Positions 7,813 to 16,920 are shown, counted from the stretch's first letter. The stretch is DNA of 64,000 bases from Rhodoferax koreense (GCF_001955695.1 NZ_CP019238.1:1-64000); one strand, 5' to 3'. Notes: a model not told the origin generated them from the letters alone. Numbers and translations: made by a program.

Positions 7813-8487
7813 CTACTCGGCCGCCTCCAGCTCGCGCAGGCATTCCATGATCGCCGCCCGCTCCAGCGGATCGAGCTTGGCGAGCTTCGCTTGCCAGCGG
7901 GCTTTCTTCCGCTTGATGCGCTCGCGCTCGCGGAAGTTGCTGCCGAGGTAGCGCAGATCGTGCAGCTCGGCCGGCTCGGGGTAGTTCATCCACAGCCGTT
8001 CGATAGCGATGCCGCCGCGCGTCATCGCGTTGAAGTCGATGGTTCTCCATGACGCCAAGGGAGAGCTGTCATAGATCGTTGAGCTGTAGCCCGACACCAT
8101 CACCGCGCACGGCAAGCCGGCCAGCACGTCGAGCAGCCGCACGTGGTCGGCGTCGTCGTATTCGTGGCGGTATAGCTTGCCGCCGCGCCGGCTGTCCATC
8201 ACGTAGGGCGGATCGGCGTAGACGAACTCGGAGCCGGTGAACTGGTGGGACTCCAGCCAGGCCACGGCGTCGCCGTGGTGCAGCTCCAGGCCGGGCACGT
8301 CGAGCTGCTGCCAGACCTCGATCACCTCGGGATCAACGTCGATGCCGACGCTGCGGGCAGCGGGCCGCTTGCGCTCCAGGATGTTGCCGCCGCCCAGGTG
8401 CGTTTCGATGTACGTGTCGTGAGGCGGGATGTTGTTGATGATCGTCTGGTAGACGCCGGCACCGCCCTTGCCGCCGGGGTATCTCAT
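7813..8487 (-). CDS. upf31.0: D12-class DNA adenine methyltransferase (Upf31.0)
   Basis: This 224-residue protein has the Dam-like motif MRYPGGKGG at its N-terminus (AdoMet binding) and the catalytic DPPY motif near residue 92 (FVYADPPYVMD). It should N6-methylate adenine in DNA. The start at 8485-8487 has GGAAGAAG upstream; a longer frame to 8670 would translate the hairpin-repeat region and is unlikely. In IncP-1beta plasmids this gene lies between trbP/upf30.5 and parA, exactly as here. No restriction partner is seen, so it is probably a solitary methylase that masks the plasmid from host restriction. Confidence 0.85.
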   Translation of the reverse strand: MRYPGGKGGAGVYQTIINNIPPHDTYIETHLGGGNILERKRPAARSVGIDVDPEVIEVWQQLDVPGLELHHGDAVAWLESHQFTGSEFVYADPPYVMDSRRGGKLYRHEYDDADHVRLLDVLAGLPCAVMVSGYSSTIYDSSPLASWRTIDFNAMTRGGIAIERLWMNYPEPAELHDLRYLGSNFRERERIKRKKARWQAKLAKLDPLERAAIMECLRELEAAE

Positions 8488-8514
8488 GGCCTTCTTCCTG
8501 GAGTAAATCGGGAC

Positions 8515-8640
8515 TTGGCCAGCATCGTCAGAAATGGCGATGCTGTCAAGGGAAGCCGGCCGGGCCTGCATCGTCAGAGCCGACGATGCGAAGCTGCTGG
8601 AGCGTCCTGCAGCACCGCCAGGAATGGCGATGCCGGATCG
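8515..8640. repeat. R751-type CATCG hairpin repeats between upf31.0 and upf30.5
   Basis: Repeated units of the type GCATCGTCAGAAATGGCGATGC appear here three to four times (near 8523, 8568 and 8618). Each can form a short hairpin with CATCG/CGATG arms. The same family recurs at 24460-24635, 27765-27905 and 34785-34955. R751 is known to carry such a repeat family near its insertion hotspots. Confidence 0.75.
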
Positions 8641-8641
8641 C

Positions 8642-9073
8642 TCAGTAGGTGGGGATGTAGACCACCTCAATGTCCACGCGCTGGTTCTCGCGCCGGCCCT
8701 CGGCCGTCGAGTTGTCTGCCACGAAATCGGCGGCCGATGCGAAGTTCACCATGATCTTGAGCGGCGAGACGCCGCGCGCCACCAAGTACGACCTGGCCGA
8801 GAGCGCACGGCGTAGTGCAAGGGCCTCATCGGCCGCGCTGGGCCGTAGTGTGCTGGTGCGCCCGCTGATGTAGATGATCGCCGCATTCCTAGCGTCGGCC
8901 AGCAGCTCCAGGGCCTCTGGCGTCGGCTGGAATGTCGCGCTGCTGTCGGGGAAGGACACCGATACGCCGGACTTGATCGGCGTGCCGAAGTTGCCGGCGT
9001 CGCCGGCGGCCAGTGCGCTTTGCGCGCTGACCAGGAACGCCAGAGAGAGGGCCAGAAGAACGGGTTTTCGCAT
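8642..9073 (-). CDS. upf30.5: OmpA-family periplasmic/outer-membrane protein (Upf30.5)
   Basis: This 143-residue protein starts with a clear Sec signal peptide (MRKPVLLALSLAFLVSAQ... SALA, cleavage near residue 23) followed by an OmpA C-terminal-like domain (about 45-140) with the signatures ISGRTS and RRENQRVDIEV. OmpA-like domains bind peptidoglycan, so it may link the mating apparatus to the wall or tidy the envelope. The start at 9073 follows GGAG; an ATG five codons upstream is possible. It lies directly downstream of trbP. Confidence 0.8.
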   Translation of the reverse strand: MRKPVLLALSLAFLVSAQSALAAGDAGNFGTPIKSGVSVSFPDSSATFQPTPEALELLADARNAAIIYISGRTSTLRPSAADEALALRRALSARSYLVARGVSPLKIMVNFASAADFVADNSTAEGRRENQRVDIEVVYIPTY

Positions 9074-9088
9074 GGGGCAGGACTCCAA

Positions 9089-9787
9089 TCAGAAGAACAG
9101 GTAGCCGGCCTTGCTCATGGGGATGCGGATCAACCAGAGCGAGGCCAGGTGCAGCGGGTAATAGGCGTAGAAGGCCCAGCGCAGGCGCGGCACGCGCACA
9201 TCCACCCGCGAGGCCAGGAAGAGCACCGGCAGGGCTGCCAAGGCCCACAGGTTGCGATTGACGAACCACAGGGCCGCGCAGGCCAGCACCGCGACCGCCG
9301 CGGCGGCCCAGCTCGGCCGGCGCGTGTACGACCACACCGCCAGGCCGAAAGCCACGGCCGGCCACCAATATTCGACCGAGCTGCCGCCGACCAGGAACAC
9401 CACGCCGGCGGCCGCCAGGTGCAGCTTGCCGCCACGTTCGACCAGGTAAGCCGTGGCCGTGACGACCAGCAGCGTGAACATCACGTTGAGCGGCCACCAA
9501 CCGGCGTACAGGCCGCCGAGGGCCACGAAGGGCACGGAGGCCAGCGCGCCGAACATCGCCAGGCGCGACATGGTGCGGCCGTACACGCCGCGTTCGAGCG
9601 TGCCCGGCCGGGCCAGGTTGTAGGCCAGGACGAACACGAAAAGGGGGAGCGCCACGCGGCCGGCCTCGAACAGCACCGGCAGCGTCGCGTTGAACAGGTA
9701 CTTGTTGACGTGATCGCCGGTCATGAGAACCAGTGCGAGCCACTTCAACGCTTCGACGGTTCCATCAGGAATCCGCAGGGCCTTCAT
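9089..9787 (-). CDS. trbP: TrbP, TraX-like polytopic membrane protein
   Basis: This 232-residue protein has about eight hydrophobic segments and the TraX-family start (EALKWLALVLMTGDHVNKYL). TraX-family proteins acetylate F pilin; in RP4 TrbP is not needed for the cyclic pilin, and its real role is unclear. The ATG overlaps the trbO stop (ATGA), showing coupled translation. It is the last of the trb genes in this operon. Confidence 0.88.
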   Translation of the reverse strand: MKALRIPDGTVEALKWLALVLMTGDHVNKYLFNATLPVLFEAGRVALPLFVFVLAYNLARPGTLERGVYGRTMSRLAMFGALASVPFVALGGLYAGWWPLNVMFTLLVVTATAYLVERGGKLHLAAAGVVFLVGGSSVEYWWPAVAFGLAVWSYTRRPSWAAAAVAVLACAALWFVNRNLWALAALPVLFLASRVDVRVPRLRWAFYAYYPLHLASLWLIRIPMSKAGYLFF

Positions 9788-10053
9788 CAGCGCCGGCCCC
9801 CGCGAATCGCGTAGGCGCGCAGCACCAGGAAGATGATGTAGAGCGCTGGCAGTGAGAGCACGAAGGCGATGGGCTTGCCGATCCACGCCGGCAGCGCCCA
9901 CAGCAGAAGGCCCAAGGCGAAGATCGGGCCGAGGCCCAGCAGAAGCAAATCGAGCTGGTTCTTGGCCTGTCCTTCCGCCCACTTGCAATAGGCTTGAAGC
10001 AACCGGCCGACGCCCAGCGTGTACCGCATCATGAAGGCGTGGAATTTGTCCAT
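9787..10053 (-). CDS. trbO: TrbO, small membrane protein of the trb operon
   Basis: This 88-residue protein has a short charged N-terminus and two hydrophobic segments (about 34-55 and 60-80), ending in a basic tail. Its precise function is unknown; in RP4 trbO is dispensable for transfer. A KorB operator (10055-10067) lies immediately before its ATG. Confidence 0.85.
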   Translation of the reverse strand: MDKFHAFMMRYTLGVGRLLQAYCKWAEGQAKNQLDLLLLGLGPIFALGLLLWALPAWIGKPIAFVLSLPALYIIFLVLRAYAIRGGRR

Positions 10054-10054
10054 G

Positions 10055-10067
10055 TTTAGCCGCTAAA
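10055..10067. promoter_or_regulatory. KorB operator upstream of trbO
   Basis: Perfect TTTAGCCGCTAAA, one base from the trbO start codon and inside the trb operon. A site this far from a promoter fits KorB's action at a distance and its ParB-like role. Confidence 0.9.
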
Positions 10068-10081
10068 TCGGAAGAGCCGGC

Positions 10082-10717
10082 CTACTCGGCCGACCCCTCG
10101 CGTGAAGTGTTGAAAGACACCGTGCGGGGCACGTAGCCGGCCACCGACACGCTGCGAGCTGCTGCGGCCGCTGGGGCGGCCTGCTGGGGTGCTGGTGCCG
10201 GCCTGGCCGCCGGCGTCGCCCGCTGGGCCACCGTCGCGGGCTGGCTGGGCGTCGAGGGCGTGGCCCCGGCCTTCGTCACGTCAAGCGTGACGAACCGAGC
10301 TTCGAGCCAATCGGCCCACTTCGACGCCTTGCGCATCAAGTCGGCCCGGTACACCGCGTTGTACTGCGGCGTGCGCGAGTGGTAGTTCGCCGCCTTCGTC
10401 CAGAGGTCGCCCTTGTCGTTGCGGATGTGCATCCGCAGCCGCCAGGCGGCCAGGTCGAACGAGTAGCAGCCGGCAGCCGCCACATCGTTCGCCGTGATGC
10501 CGTATCGGGCCAGGTCGCCCAGGTACGCGGTGTTGAACTGCATCGGGCCAACGTCATGCGTGCCATTCGAGTTGCGCACCCACTGGCCCGGCTTGCCGCC
10601 CTCTTTCTCGGCGACGGCCAACACGATGTTGACCGGCACCTCGTACTTGACGGCGGCCGAGATCGAGCAGACGACGCGCTCCTGGAGCTGCGGCGGCAGA
10701 TCGGCGAAGAACGGCAT
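10082..10717 (-). CDS. trbN: TrbN, lytic transglycosylase of the mating apparatus
   Basis: This 211-residue protein has an SLT-type domain in residues 15-140: VLAVAEKEGGKPG carries the likely catalytic glutamate (E37) and GPMQFNTAYLG is the second motif. An alanine/proline-rich tail follows (about 155-195). It would open peptidoglycan locally to let the type IV secretion channel pass. No classic signal peptide is evident. It is 13 bp downstream of trbM. Confidence 0.88.
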   Translation of the reverse strand: MPFFADLPPQLQERVVCSISAAVKYEVPVNIVLAVAEKEGGKPGQWVRNSNGTHDVGPMQFNTAYLGDLARYGITANDVAAAGCYSFDLAAWRLRMHIRNDKGDLWTKAANYHSRTPQYNAVYRADLMRKASKWADWLEARFVTLDVTKAGATPSTPSQPATVAQRATPAARPAPAPQQAAPAAAAARSVSVAGYVPRTVSFNTSREGSAE

Positions 10718-10730
10718 GCCCTCCCCTCCC

Positions 10731-11318
10731 TCAGTTCAGCCAGGACTGACGGCGGCGCTCTTCGTCCTCGCGCCGGATGCGTTCGTTGTACTCGGCCAAG
10801 GCGCGGTCATAGTCGCGCGCTTCGACCCAATACCCGCCCCGCTCTGGCGTCCCGACATAGCGCGGCAGCGTGCCGCTGCTGGCGAAGTCGGTGTAGGCGT
10901 GGCCGGTGTAGGCCCCGCAGTAGTCAGGCAACTGGTTGCTGATGTACGTGCGCCCATCGTCGTAGCCGCCCGTCCACATCACCAACGTCGAGTTCAGCGA
11001 CTGCGCGTCGCAACGGCCAGCGCCGCGCGAGATCGCCGACACGAGCGACTGCATTTCCGGCGTCTGGCTCGCCACCGGGCAAAGCTGGAGGAAGTTCAGG
11101 CGGGCGCGGATCGTGTCCGACAGCTTGCGCTTCGTGATGTTGAAGTACCGCGACAGCGACGGCGTGCATTCGCTCGGGCGCGTGCCCGACGACAGGCACA
11201 GGATCGCCTCGCAGGCCAGGCGCGTGTCGCCGGTCAGCACGTCTTGCGCGCTGGCCGTGCCGGCGGTCGATCCGAGGGCTGCCACGAGGGCGGCCAGGGC
11301 AAACAGTTTCTTCTTCAT
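10731..11318 (-). CDS. trbM: TrbM, periplasmic conjugation protein
   Basis: This 195-residue protein has a Sec signal (MKKKLFALAALVAALGSTAG, cleaved after SAQ near 25) and many cysteines in the mature part (ACEAILCLS, LQLCPV, GRCDA, DYCGAY), pointing to a disulfide-bonded periplasmic protein of the TrbM/KikA family. RP4 trbM is not strictly required for transfer. It lies just after trbL. Confidence 0.88.
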   Translation of the reverse strand: MKKKLFALAALVAALGSTAGTASAQDVLTGDTRLACEAILCLSSGTRPSECTPSLSRYFNITKRKLSDTIRARLNFLQLCPVASQTPEMQSLVSAISRGAGRCDAQSLNSTLVMWTGGYDDGRTYISNQLPDYCGAYTGHAYTDFASSGTLPRYVGTPERGGYWVEARDYDRALAEYNERIRREDEERRRQSWLN

Positions 11319-11335
11319 GGTTGGACTCTCCTTGG

Positions 11336-13054
11336 TTACGCAGTTGTGCCGTCGCGGCCTTGCTCGCGGTTGGCGAACGCAGCTACTTCGGACTCGGGAT
11401 CGGCATCGGCGGGGCCGCCTGCCAGGCTGTTGTCGCCGAAGCTCGGCGCGGGCTGCTGGTCGGGCACGTCGATGTTCTCGGCCGTGCCGCTTCCTTGCGC
11501 CTTGATCGCGGCGGCGATCTTTCCGCCAGTGGTGTCGGCGATCCGCTCGGCTGCGGCTTCGCGCAGGCTCGCGGCTTTGGCCTTGGCAACATCGGCGGTT
11601 CCCTTCGCCAAGTTCGCGCCGGCGTCGGCGGCGATGCGGCCGGCCGTGCCGAGGGCCGATGCGGCCGATGCGAGCAAGCCGGGGCCGGTGCTGCCCGGTG
11701 CGGCCTGCTGCCCTTGCCCTGCCCCGCCGGCGGGCTTGGGTTCGTTCTTGGCGGCCTTGTCGGCACTGCTGCCGGTGCTGGCCGTCGAGCTGCTGCCCTG
11801 GCCGCCGGCGTCGGCTTTGCCGCCGCCCTTATCGCCGCCCTTCGAGCTGCCCGAGCTGCTGCCGGTCGAGGGGCTGCCGCCACCCGACGAAGAGCCACCG
11901 CCGGAGCTGCCGCTAAAGCCCGCAGCCTGAGCGAAGGGCGTGCTGCCGGTGCCGGCGTCGCCGCCGCCGCCCGCACCGCCGCCCGAGCTGCCGCCGCCCG
12001 AGAAGGCCGACATAACGTCCGTGCCTGCCGACACGTTCTCATTGGCCTTCGAGAAGGCGGCCATGACGGCAGAGGCACCACCGGCGGCCGAGGCTGCGCC
12101 GGCGGCCAGAGCGGCGCCGCCGGTCGCGGCCGCTGCTGCTGCCATGCCTGCGGCACCCAACGCAGCGCCTGCACCGAACTGGCCGATGCCGGCACCGCCC
12201 ACGCTCGCGCCGGTGATGATCCCGGCGATGAGCGGCGGAATCTTGTTGACCAACGCCAAGAGGATGATGACGACGATCAGCATCACGCCCATTTCCTTGA
12301 GGCTGATGCCGGCGCTCATGCGCGAGTAGTAGTCATCGAGGAAGGTCTTGCCGATGCCCACCAGGAGCACCATTGCGAAGAGCTGCGCGGCCACGCCCAG
12401 GACGACCTTGTAGTAGTTGATCGCCATGTCGGAAGTCCAGCGCGAACCACCGAAGCCGAGGAAGAACACGCCGCCGTAGGCGAGCACCCAGCCCGACGCG
12501 AGCAGCAGAAGCATATTCACACCGACCAGGGCCAGGATGACCAGGATCGCCACGGCCATGAGGATGCCGGCCATGCTGTCCACCGGCGACCACACCGAGG
12601 ACTGATCCATCACCTTGTCGAAGATCGCAAAGCCCACGTCCACGATGCCCGAGGGCGACAGAGCATTGCCCAGGCCCGTCGCGTTGCCGGCGAGCTGCCG
12701 CAACGACGCATAGATGGACGAGGCGAAGTTAGGGCCGTTGGTCAGCGCCCACCAGAAGAAGCCGGTAAAGATCGTGAAGCGGACGAACTCCGCGAAGAAC
12801 TCGCCAATGTCGGCCTTGCGCAAGGCCATCATGCCGAACGTCCAGACCATCGAGATCACAACCAGCGTCCAGAAGAGCCAGGTTGCGGCCGTGGTGATGA
12901 CACCGGCCCAGCCGCTCGCGGCGGCCTGGTAGCGATCCAGCACGCTATCGAACACGCCGGCGTTGTCGATGGCCGCGTGGGCATCGACCGCGAAGAACGC
13001 CAGCCAGACGAACAGCGGCAGGGCGAGGGTTTTTAGATTGGCTGGCATTCTCAT
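11336..13054 (-). CDS. trbL: TrbL, VirB6-like polytopic channel component
   Basis: This 572-residue protein has a signal-like N-terminus (ending VDAHA), at least five transmembrane segments in residues 50-320 and a very glycine/serine/alanine-rich C-terminal half, all usual for VirB6/TrbL proteins. It forms part of the inner-membrane channel of the type IV secretion system. A start three codons later is possible. The GC-rich repeat-like tail produces long meaningless open frames on the opposite strand. Confidence 0.92.
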   Translation of the reverse strand: MRMPANLKTLALPLFVWLAFFAVDAHAAIDNAGVFDSVLDRYQAAASGWAGVITTAATWLFWTLVVISMVWTFGMMALRKADIGEFFAEFVRFTIFTGFFWWALTNGPNFASSIYASLRQLAGNATGLGNALSPSGIVDVGFAIFDKVMDQSSVWSPVDSMAGILMAVAILVILALVGVNMLLLLASGWVLAYGGVFFLGFGGSRWTSDMAINYYKVVLGVAAQLFAMVLLVGIGKTFLDDYYSRMSAGISLKEMGVMLIVVIILLALVNKIPPLIAGIITGASVGGAGIGQFGAGAALGAAGMAAAAAATGGAALAAGAASAAGGASAVMAAFSKANENVSAGTDVMSAFSGGGSSGGGAGGGGDAGTGSTPFAQAAGFSGSSGGGSSSGGGSPSTGSSSGSSKGGDKGGGKADAGGQGSSSTASTGSSADKAAKNEPKPAGGAGQGQQAAPGSTGPGLLASAASALGTAGRIAADAGANLAKGTADVAKAKAASLREAAAERIADTTGGKIAAAIKAQGSGTAENIDVPDQQPAPSFGDNSLAGGPADADPESEVAAFANREQGRDGTTA

Positions 13055-13064
13055 CGTCAGCACC

Positions 13065-13292
13065 TCACCATTCGCGTTTCGGGCTGGGCTTGAAATCCCC
13101 ACCACGACGCAAGCACAGCGACGAAAAAGCCTGCTGGACGCCCTTGTCCTCGATCTTGGCGATGTTCTCGGGCTTGCAGTTCTCGTCGTTCACTTCCGGC
13201 ATGGGGGCCGTGGCCGGCTTGTTGTCGCAGCCGGCGACCAAGGCCGCCACGAGGGCGGCCGAGGCCAAGGACAGAGCCTTGATTGCTTTCAT
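13065..13292 (-). CDS. trbK: TrbK, entry-exclusion lipoprotein
   Basis: This 75-residue protein has a lipoprotein signal with lipobox LVAGC (C22). The mature peptide is short and charged (CDNKPATAPMPEVNDENC). TrbK of RP4 sits in the inner membrane of the recipient and blocks entry of related plasmids. It lies between trbJ and trbL, its conserved place. Confidence 0.92.
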   Translation of the reverse strand: MKAIKALSLASAALVAALVAGCDNKPATAPMPEVNDENCKPENIAKIEDKGVQQAFSSLCLRRGGDFKPSPKREW

Positions 13293-13301
13293 GAATCCCC
13301 C

Positions 13302-14066
13302 TTACCAGGTGCGCGCCGGGCTGGCCCGGTAGCTGCCCTGGCGCAGTTGTGCGGCCGCTGCCGCCTGCTGGGCTTCCTTGTCGGCGTCGGCCTGCATCTT
13401 GGTTGCCATCGCGTTCTGCTGCGCGATCAGCAGGCCACGAATCTGCAAGAGCTGGTTGGCCTGCTGGCTGGCGAGCTGGTTGGCGTAGCCGATGGCCTGC
13501 ATTTGGCCCTGCGCGCCCTGCGCTGCCGATTGAAGACGCTGCAACGTCGCTGCATCGGCCGTGAGATTCGTTTGCTGCCTATCGAGGCCCTTGAACAAGG
13601 CATCGTTGGCCTTCTTCTGCGACTCGCTCGCGAGCTGGGCCACATTCCGAAGTGCTGCGCGTTCCGCGTCGGAGCACCCTGCCGCCGTAAAGCACGGCGA
13701 GTTCTTGTAGTAGTTCACGTCCTGGAACTTGCCGATGTAGCTGTCCAGGCTGCCGAGTTGGGTCTTGTAGTAATCCAGCGTGTTGACCGCGTTCATCAAC
13801 CCGTTGATGGTCGATTGCGCCTGATCCCAGATATACGCGGCCGGGGCCATCGTGTTCTGGAGTTGGTTTTGATACTGCTGGAGCTGGGTGCTGTACTGCT
13901 CAATTTGCTTGAGCGTCTGGGCCACCGATTCGATGGCCGTCATGATGTTCTGCGACAGGTTGGTGCCGTCGATGACGGGGATGCCAGCCTGCACAGGTGT
14001 GACCGCCAGCGTGCTCGAAACAGCAATGACGAGGGCCAATTTAGCGGCTAAAAACTTCGGCTTCAT
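13302..14066 (-). CDS. trbJ: TrbJ, VirB5-like pilus-associated protein
   Basis: This 254-residue protein has a signal peptide (residues 1-28, cleaved after VQA) and a helical, glutamine-rich mature part (repeated QQYQNQLQ and QQAN patterns) as in VirB5/TrbJ. It is thought to act in pilus assembly and in entry exclusion together with TrbK. A perfect KorB operator lies inside its first codons (14040-14052). Confidence 0.92.
   Translation of the reverse strand: MKPKFLAAKLALVIAVSSTLAVTPVQAGIPVIDGTNLSQNIMTAIESVAQTLKQIEQYSTQLQQYQNQLQNTMAPAAYIWDQAQSTINGLMNAVNTLDYYKTQLGSLDSYIGKFQDVNYYKNSPCFTAAGCSDAERAALRNVAQLASESQKKANDALFKGLDRQQTNLTADAATLQRLQSAAQGAQGQMQAIGYANQLASQQANQLLQIRGLLIAQQNAMATKMQADADKEAQQAAAAAQLRQGSYRASPARTW
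14040..14052. promoter_or_regulatory. KorB operator inside the trbJ 5' coding region
   Basis: Perfect TTTAGCGGCTAAA starting within the fifth codon of trbJ. It encodes residues LAAKL in the signal peptide, so both the operator and the protein sequence are kept. Confidence 0.9.
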
Positions 14067-14086
14067 GGTGCTTTTCTCCTATGGCG

Positions 14087-15508
14087 TTAGTAATCGAAGG
14101 AACGGTACGGCTTGGAAAACGTCATGTCCTTCGTGACCACGACGTTGAAGCGATACCCCGGCCGAATTTCCAGCGTCGGCGAAATGCTCAGGTTCTTGGC
14201 GATGAGTTGCGCCGTAACCTGGCCGAGCTGCTGGCCGAGGGCTTCGCTTAGGGCACTGCTGGCGCTCGGTGCGCCATAGGTGTTTGTGGCCTGGTTCTGG
14301 CGTTGGCTGTAGGTGATGCCTGCTGTCACGCCGGACATGAGGAAGGCCGAGCCGAACAGGCGCACATAGTGGTTGTTCACCTGGTCGTGGAAGCCCGCGT
14401 ATCCCGCGCTGTCCGCGCCTGGCATCGCGCCAATGTCCATCGCCTTGCCATCGGGGAACACGATGCGTTGCCACGCAACCAGCACGCGCGCTTGGCCGTA
14501 GGCCACGTCGCTCGAATACGAGCCGACGAGGCGCGATCCCTGCGGGATCAACAGGTGCTTGCCGGTCGGTGTGTCGTACACGTCCTGCGCGACCTGGGCC
14601 ATGATTTGGCCCGGCAGATCGGAGTTGATGCCCGAAATGAGCGTGGCCGGCACGACGAAGCCCGCGCGCAGCTCGAACGGTGTGCGCGGCGCTTCCGGCT
14701 GCGAATCCAGCTTCCAGCGGTCGCCCTGCCCACCTTGGCCGAACTGCGCCATGCTGTTGCGCCCGCCGCCGCTGGTCGAGGTTTGCAGGAGCTGCGGCGC
14801 ACCGCCCGCGCCCATGCCGCCGGCGGCCGGAGCCGCGCCGCCACCACCGACGCCCATGCCGCGAATCTGCGCCAGGCGTGCTTGATAGGCGGCGGTCGGA
14901 TCGTTGCTGCGCTGCGCGTCGATTTGCTGCTGCACCGCTGCGATGCGGTTCAGCATTTCATCGCGCGTCTGCGGCGTGCCGGTGTAGGTGCTCGGGCCAC
15001 CCGGCGCGGAGCCGTTGCTACGCGGGGCATCCACGCGCACGGTGGTCTTGGCCTTCACGGCTTCGCCGAACATCTGCATCTTCGCCATGCGGATGCGCTG
15101 GGCCTCGTCGTCGTTCACCGGCTGGCCCGGGTTGCCGGGGTTGGCCGGCGGGGCCGGCGGCGCGTCCGGGTTGGACGGCCGCGCGATCTCCAGCGGAGCC
15201 GACGCCGGGCCGGTCGGCATGTCGGGCACCTTGAGCGGGCTTGCCGGCTCGATCAAGCCGCCGGTCTTGTCGCCTGCGATCTCCTTGGCGAACATCGACG
15301 TGTTGCCGGCCTTCTCCTTGGGGCCGTCCGCCGGCGCGTTCTGCTTGGCCGCGCGATCCGCCGCGACCAGGGCCATGACCAGCACGAACGACAGCAGGAC
15401 GCCGCCGAGGATGTACATGGGCATGTTGTTGACGCGACGGACGCCCGCCTTCTTGGACACTTCGCCAGGCGAAGCGTCAGGTGCCATCTGATCGGCGTTT
15501 TCTGTCAT
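14087..15508 (-). CDS. trbI: TrbI, VirB10-like channel scaffold
   Basis: This 473-residue protein has a cytoplasmic N-terminus (1-30), one transmembrane helix (about 32-50), a long proline-rich linker (70-260) and a C-terminal VirB10/TrbI beta-barrel domain (about 275-470, with LLIPQGSRLVGSY). It spans both membranes and links TrbG/TrbH to the inner-membrane ATPases. It starts four bases after the trbH stop. Confidence 0.94.
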   Translation of the reverse strand: MTENADQMAPDASPGEVSKKAGVRRVNNMPMYILGGVLLSFVLVMALVAADRAAKQNAPADGPKEKAGNTSMFAKEIAGDKTGGLIEPASPLKVPDMPTGPASAPLEIARPSNPDAPPAPPANPGNPGQPVNDDEAQRIRMAKMQMFGEAVKAKTTVRVDAPRSNGSAPGGPSTYTGTPQTRDEMLNRIAAVQQQIDAQRSNDPTAAYQARLAQIRGMGVGGGGAAPAAGGMGAGGAPQLLQTSTSGGGRNSMAQFGQGGQGDRWKLDSQPEAPRTPFELRAGFVVPATLISGINSDLPGQIMAQVAQDVYDTPTGKHLLIPQGSRLVGSYSSDVAYGQARVLVAWQRIVFPDGKAMDIGAMPGADSAGYAGFHDQVNNHYVRLFGSAFLMSGVTAGITYSQRQNQATNTYGAPSASSALSEALGQQLGQVTAQLIAKNLSISPTLEIRPGYRFNVVVTKDMTFSKPYRSFDY

Positions 15509-15512
15509 GGCG

Positions 15513-16001
15513 TCACTCCTTGCGCACCCAGTACCCGGCCGGCGCGAACGTGCCGTTTTGCGCCAGGTAAGGGCGGGTGATGGATTGATTGCCGACCATC
15601 AAGGTCAGGCGGTACAGGTTCGAGTCGCCAGCCTGGTCGAGCACGTAGCGCAACGGCAGGCCGCCCGACGCGGCCGTGGTGGCCGGTGCGCTCGCCTGCG
15701 ATGCCGCCGAGGCCGGGGCCTGCGTGGAAGCGCCGGCCGGGGCGTACTCCAGGAGGGCATAGCCCTTGTCGCGCAGCGACTTGACGAGCGCCTGGCCGAA
15801 CGGATCGGGCGTCGGCTGTTGCAGCTCCAGGCGCGTGCGCGCCGGCGCGTACAGCGTGGCGAGCTGCTGCACCGCGTCGGTGGCGAGCTTCTGCTGATCG
15901 AGCGCGGCCGACTGGACGAAGTTGCCGTACTGGCTGGTGGTTGCGCAGCCGCCGAGGCCCAGGGCGAGGGCGAGCAGCGCGAGAGAGACGATCTTGCGCA
16001 T
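15513..16001 (-). CDS. trbH: TrbH, VirB7-like lipoprotein
   Basis: This 162-residue protein has the lipobox LGGC (C19) after a hydrophobic signal, followed by an alanine-rich central linker. It should anchor the TrbG outer-membrane ring. The ATG at 15999-16001 overlaps closely with the end of trbG (2-bp gap). Confidence 0.9.
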   Translation of the reverse strand: MRKIVSLALLALALGLGGCATTSQYGNFVQSAALDQQKLATDAVQQLATLYAPARTRLELQQPTPDPFGQALVKSLRDKGYALLEYAPAGASTQAPASAASQASAPATTAASGGLPLRYVLDQAGDSNLYRLTLMVGNQSITRPYLAQNGTFAPAGYWVRKE

Positions 16002-16003
16002 GG

Positions 16004-16903
16004 TCACTTCCTCCGGCTGATGGTCACGCGGTCTTGGCTACTGCCAACACCGGCAATCAGGATCGCGCGGTCAAACACCGTGTCCACGATGTAGCGATTG
16101 CCCTGCACGCGGTAATTGACCAGCACCGTTTCGTCGTCGGTGAACAAGCCGCCCTCTTTGCGCACGACCAGGAGCGTCGGCGCTTCGGTCTGCTGCATCG
16201 TGCCGGGCATTTCGATGATGGTCTTGCGGCCATCGTTGTAGACGCGCACAGGCTTCCAGCTCGCCGACCCGGACAGCTCATAGTCGAACGAGAGATCGCC
16301 CAGGTACTCGCCCGTCGCCGGCAGGGTGTTGTCGGTGCGTTCCTGCTTCTCGCGGCGCTGGATCGCGTCCCACTTGGCTTGCGCTTCCTCGGGGTACGTG
16401 AACGAGACTTGCGGCATGTACTCGGTGCGATGCGAGCGCAGGCGGAAGTGGTAGCTGCGGCGGTTCGTGGTCACAACCAGGCTGGTTTCGAGGCCCACGT
16501 CCATCGGCTTGATGATGAGGTGCTGAACCTCGGTCGCGCCGCTGCCGGTGATGGCCGGTTCCACCGTCCACCTGGCCGTGTCGCCCAGGTTGATCGAGTT
16601 CACTTGTTCGCCGGGCTGCAAGGCCACGTCGCACACCTGGAGCACCGCGCAAACGATGCTCGGCTGCTGCGCGCCGTACACGAACTTGATGGCACCGCCC
16701 GAGCCGGCCACCGGCTTGATGCCGGTCGCCGACCCCGCTTCCCACCGTTTGGCGATGGCGAGCGCCGCGCGCTCTTGAGCGGTCAGCGTCGGGTTGGTCT
16801 TGTTGAAATACTTGTCGGCAATGTCGTCGCCAGGGGCGGCCAGAGCCAGGGAGGGCACCGCCACAGCAGCGCCCACGATCAAAGCGGAGAGGGTTTTCTT
16901 CAT
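16004..16903 (-). CDS. trbG: TrbG, VirB9-like outer-membrane complex protein
   Basis: This 299-residue protein has a signal peptide (MKKTLSALIVGAAVAVPS, cleaved after ALA), an N-terminal VirB9/CagX domain (about 60-190) and a C-terminal domain (about 210-295) that pairs with TrbH and TrbI. The start at 16903 is chosen because it opens the signal peptide; a longer frame exists upstream. Confidence 0.94.
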   Translation of the reverse strand: MKKTLSALIVGAAVAVPSLALAAPGDDIADKYFNKTNPTLTAQERAALAIAKRWEAGSATGIKPVAGSGGAIKFVYGAQQPSIVCAVLQVCDVALQPGEQVNSINLGDTARWTVEPAITGSGATEVQHLIIKPMDVGLETSLVVTTNRRSYHFRLRSHRTEYMPQVSFTYPEEAQAKWDAIQRREKQERTDNTLPATGEYLGDLSFDYELSGSASWKPVRVYNDGRKTIIEMPGTMQQTEAPTLLVVRKEGGLFTDDETVLVNYRVQGNRYIVDTVFDRAILIAGVGSSQDRVTISRRK

Positions 16904-16920
16904 GGTGGATGACCTCGAAT

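Noticed and set aside
8488..8670. A longer start for the adenine methylase
   Set aside because: It would translate the hairpin repeats; the MRYPGGKGG start with a good ribosome binding site fits the family.
11321..13036. Long open frame opposite trbL (571 codons) and similar long antisense frames opposite trbE, kfrA, traC, traE and traG
   Set aside because: They are shadows of GC-rich coding sequence: low-complexity, histidine/arginine-rich products with no start context, while the sense strand encodes recognised proteins.
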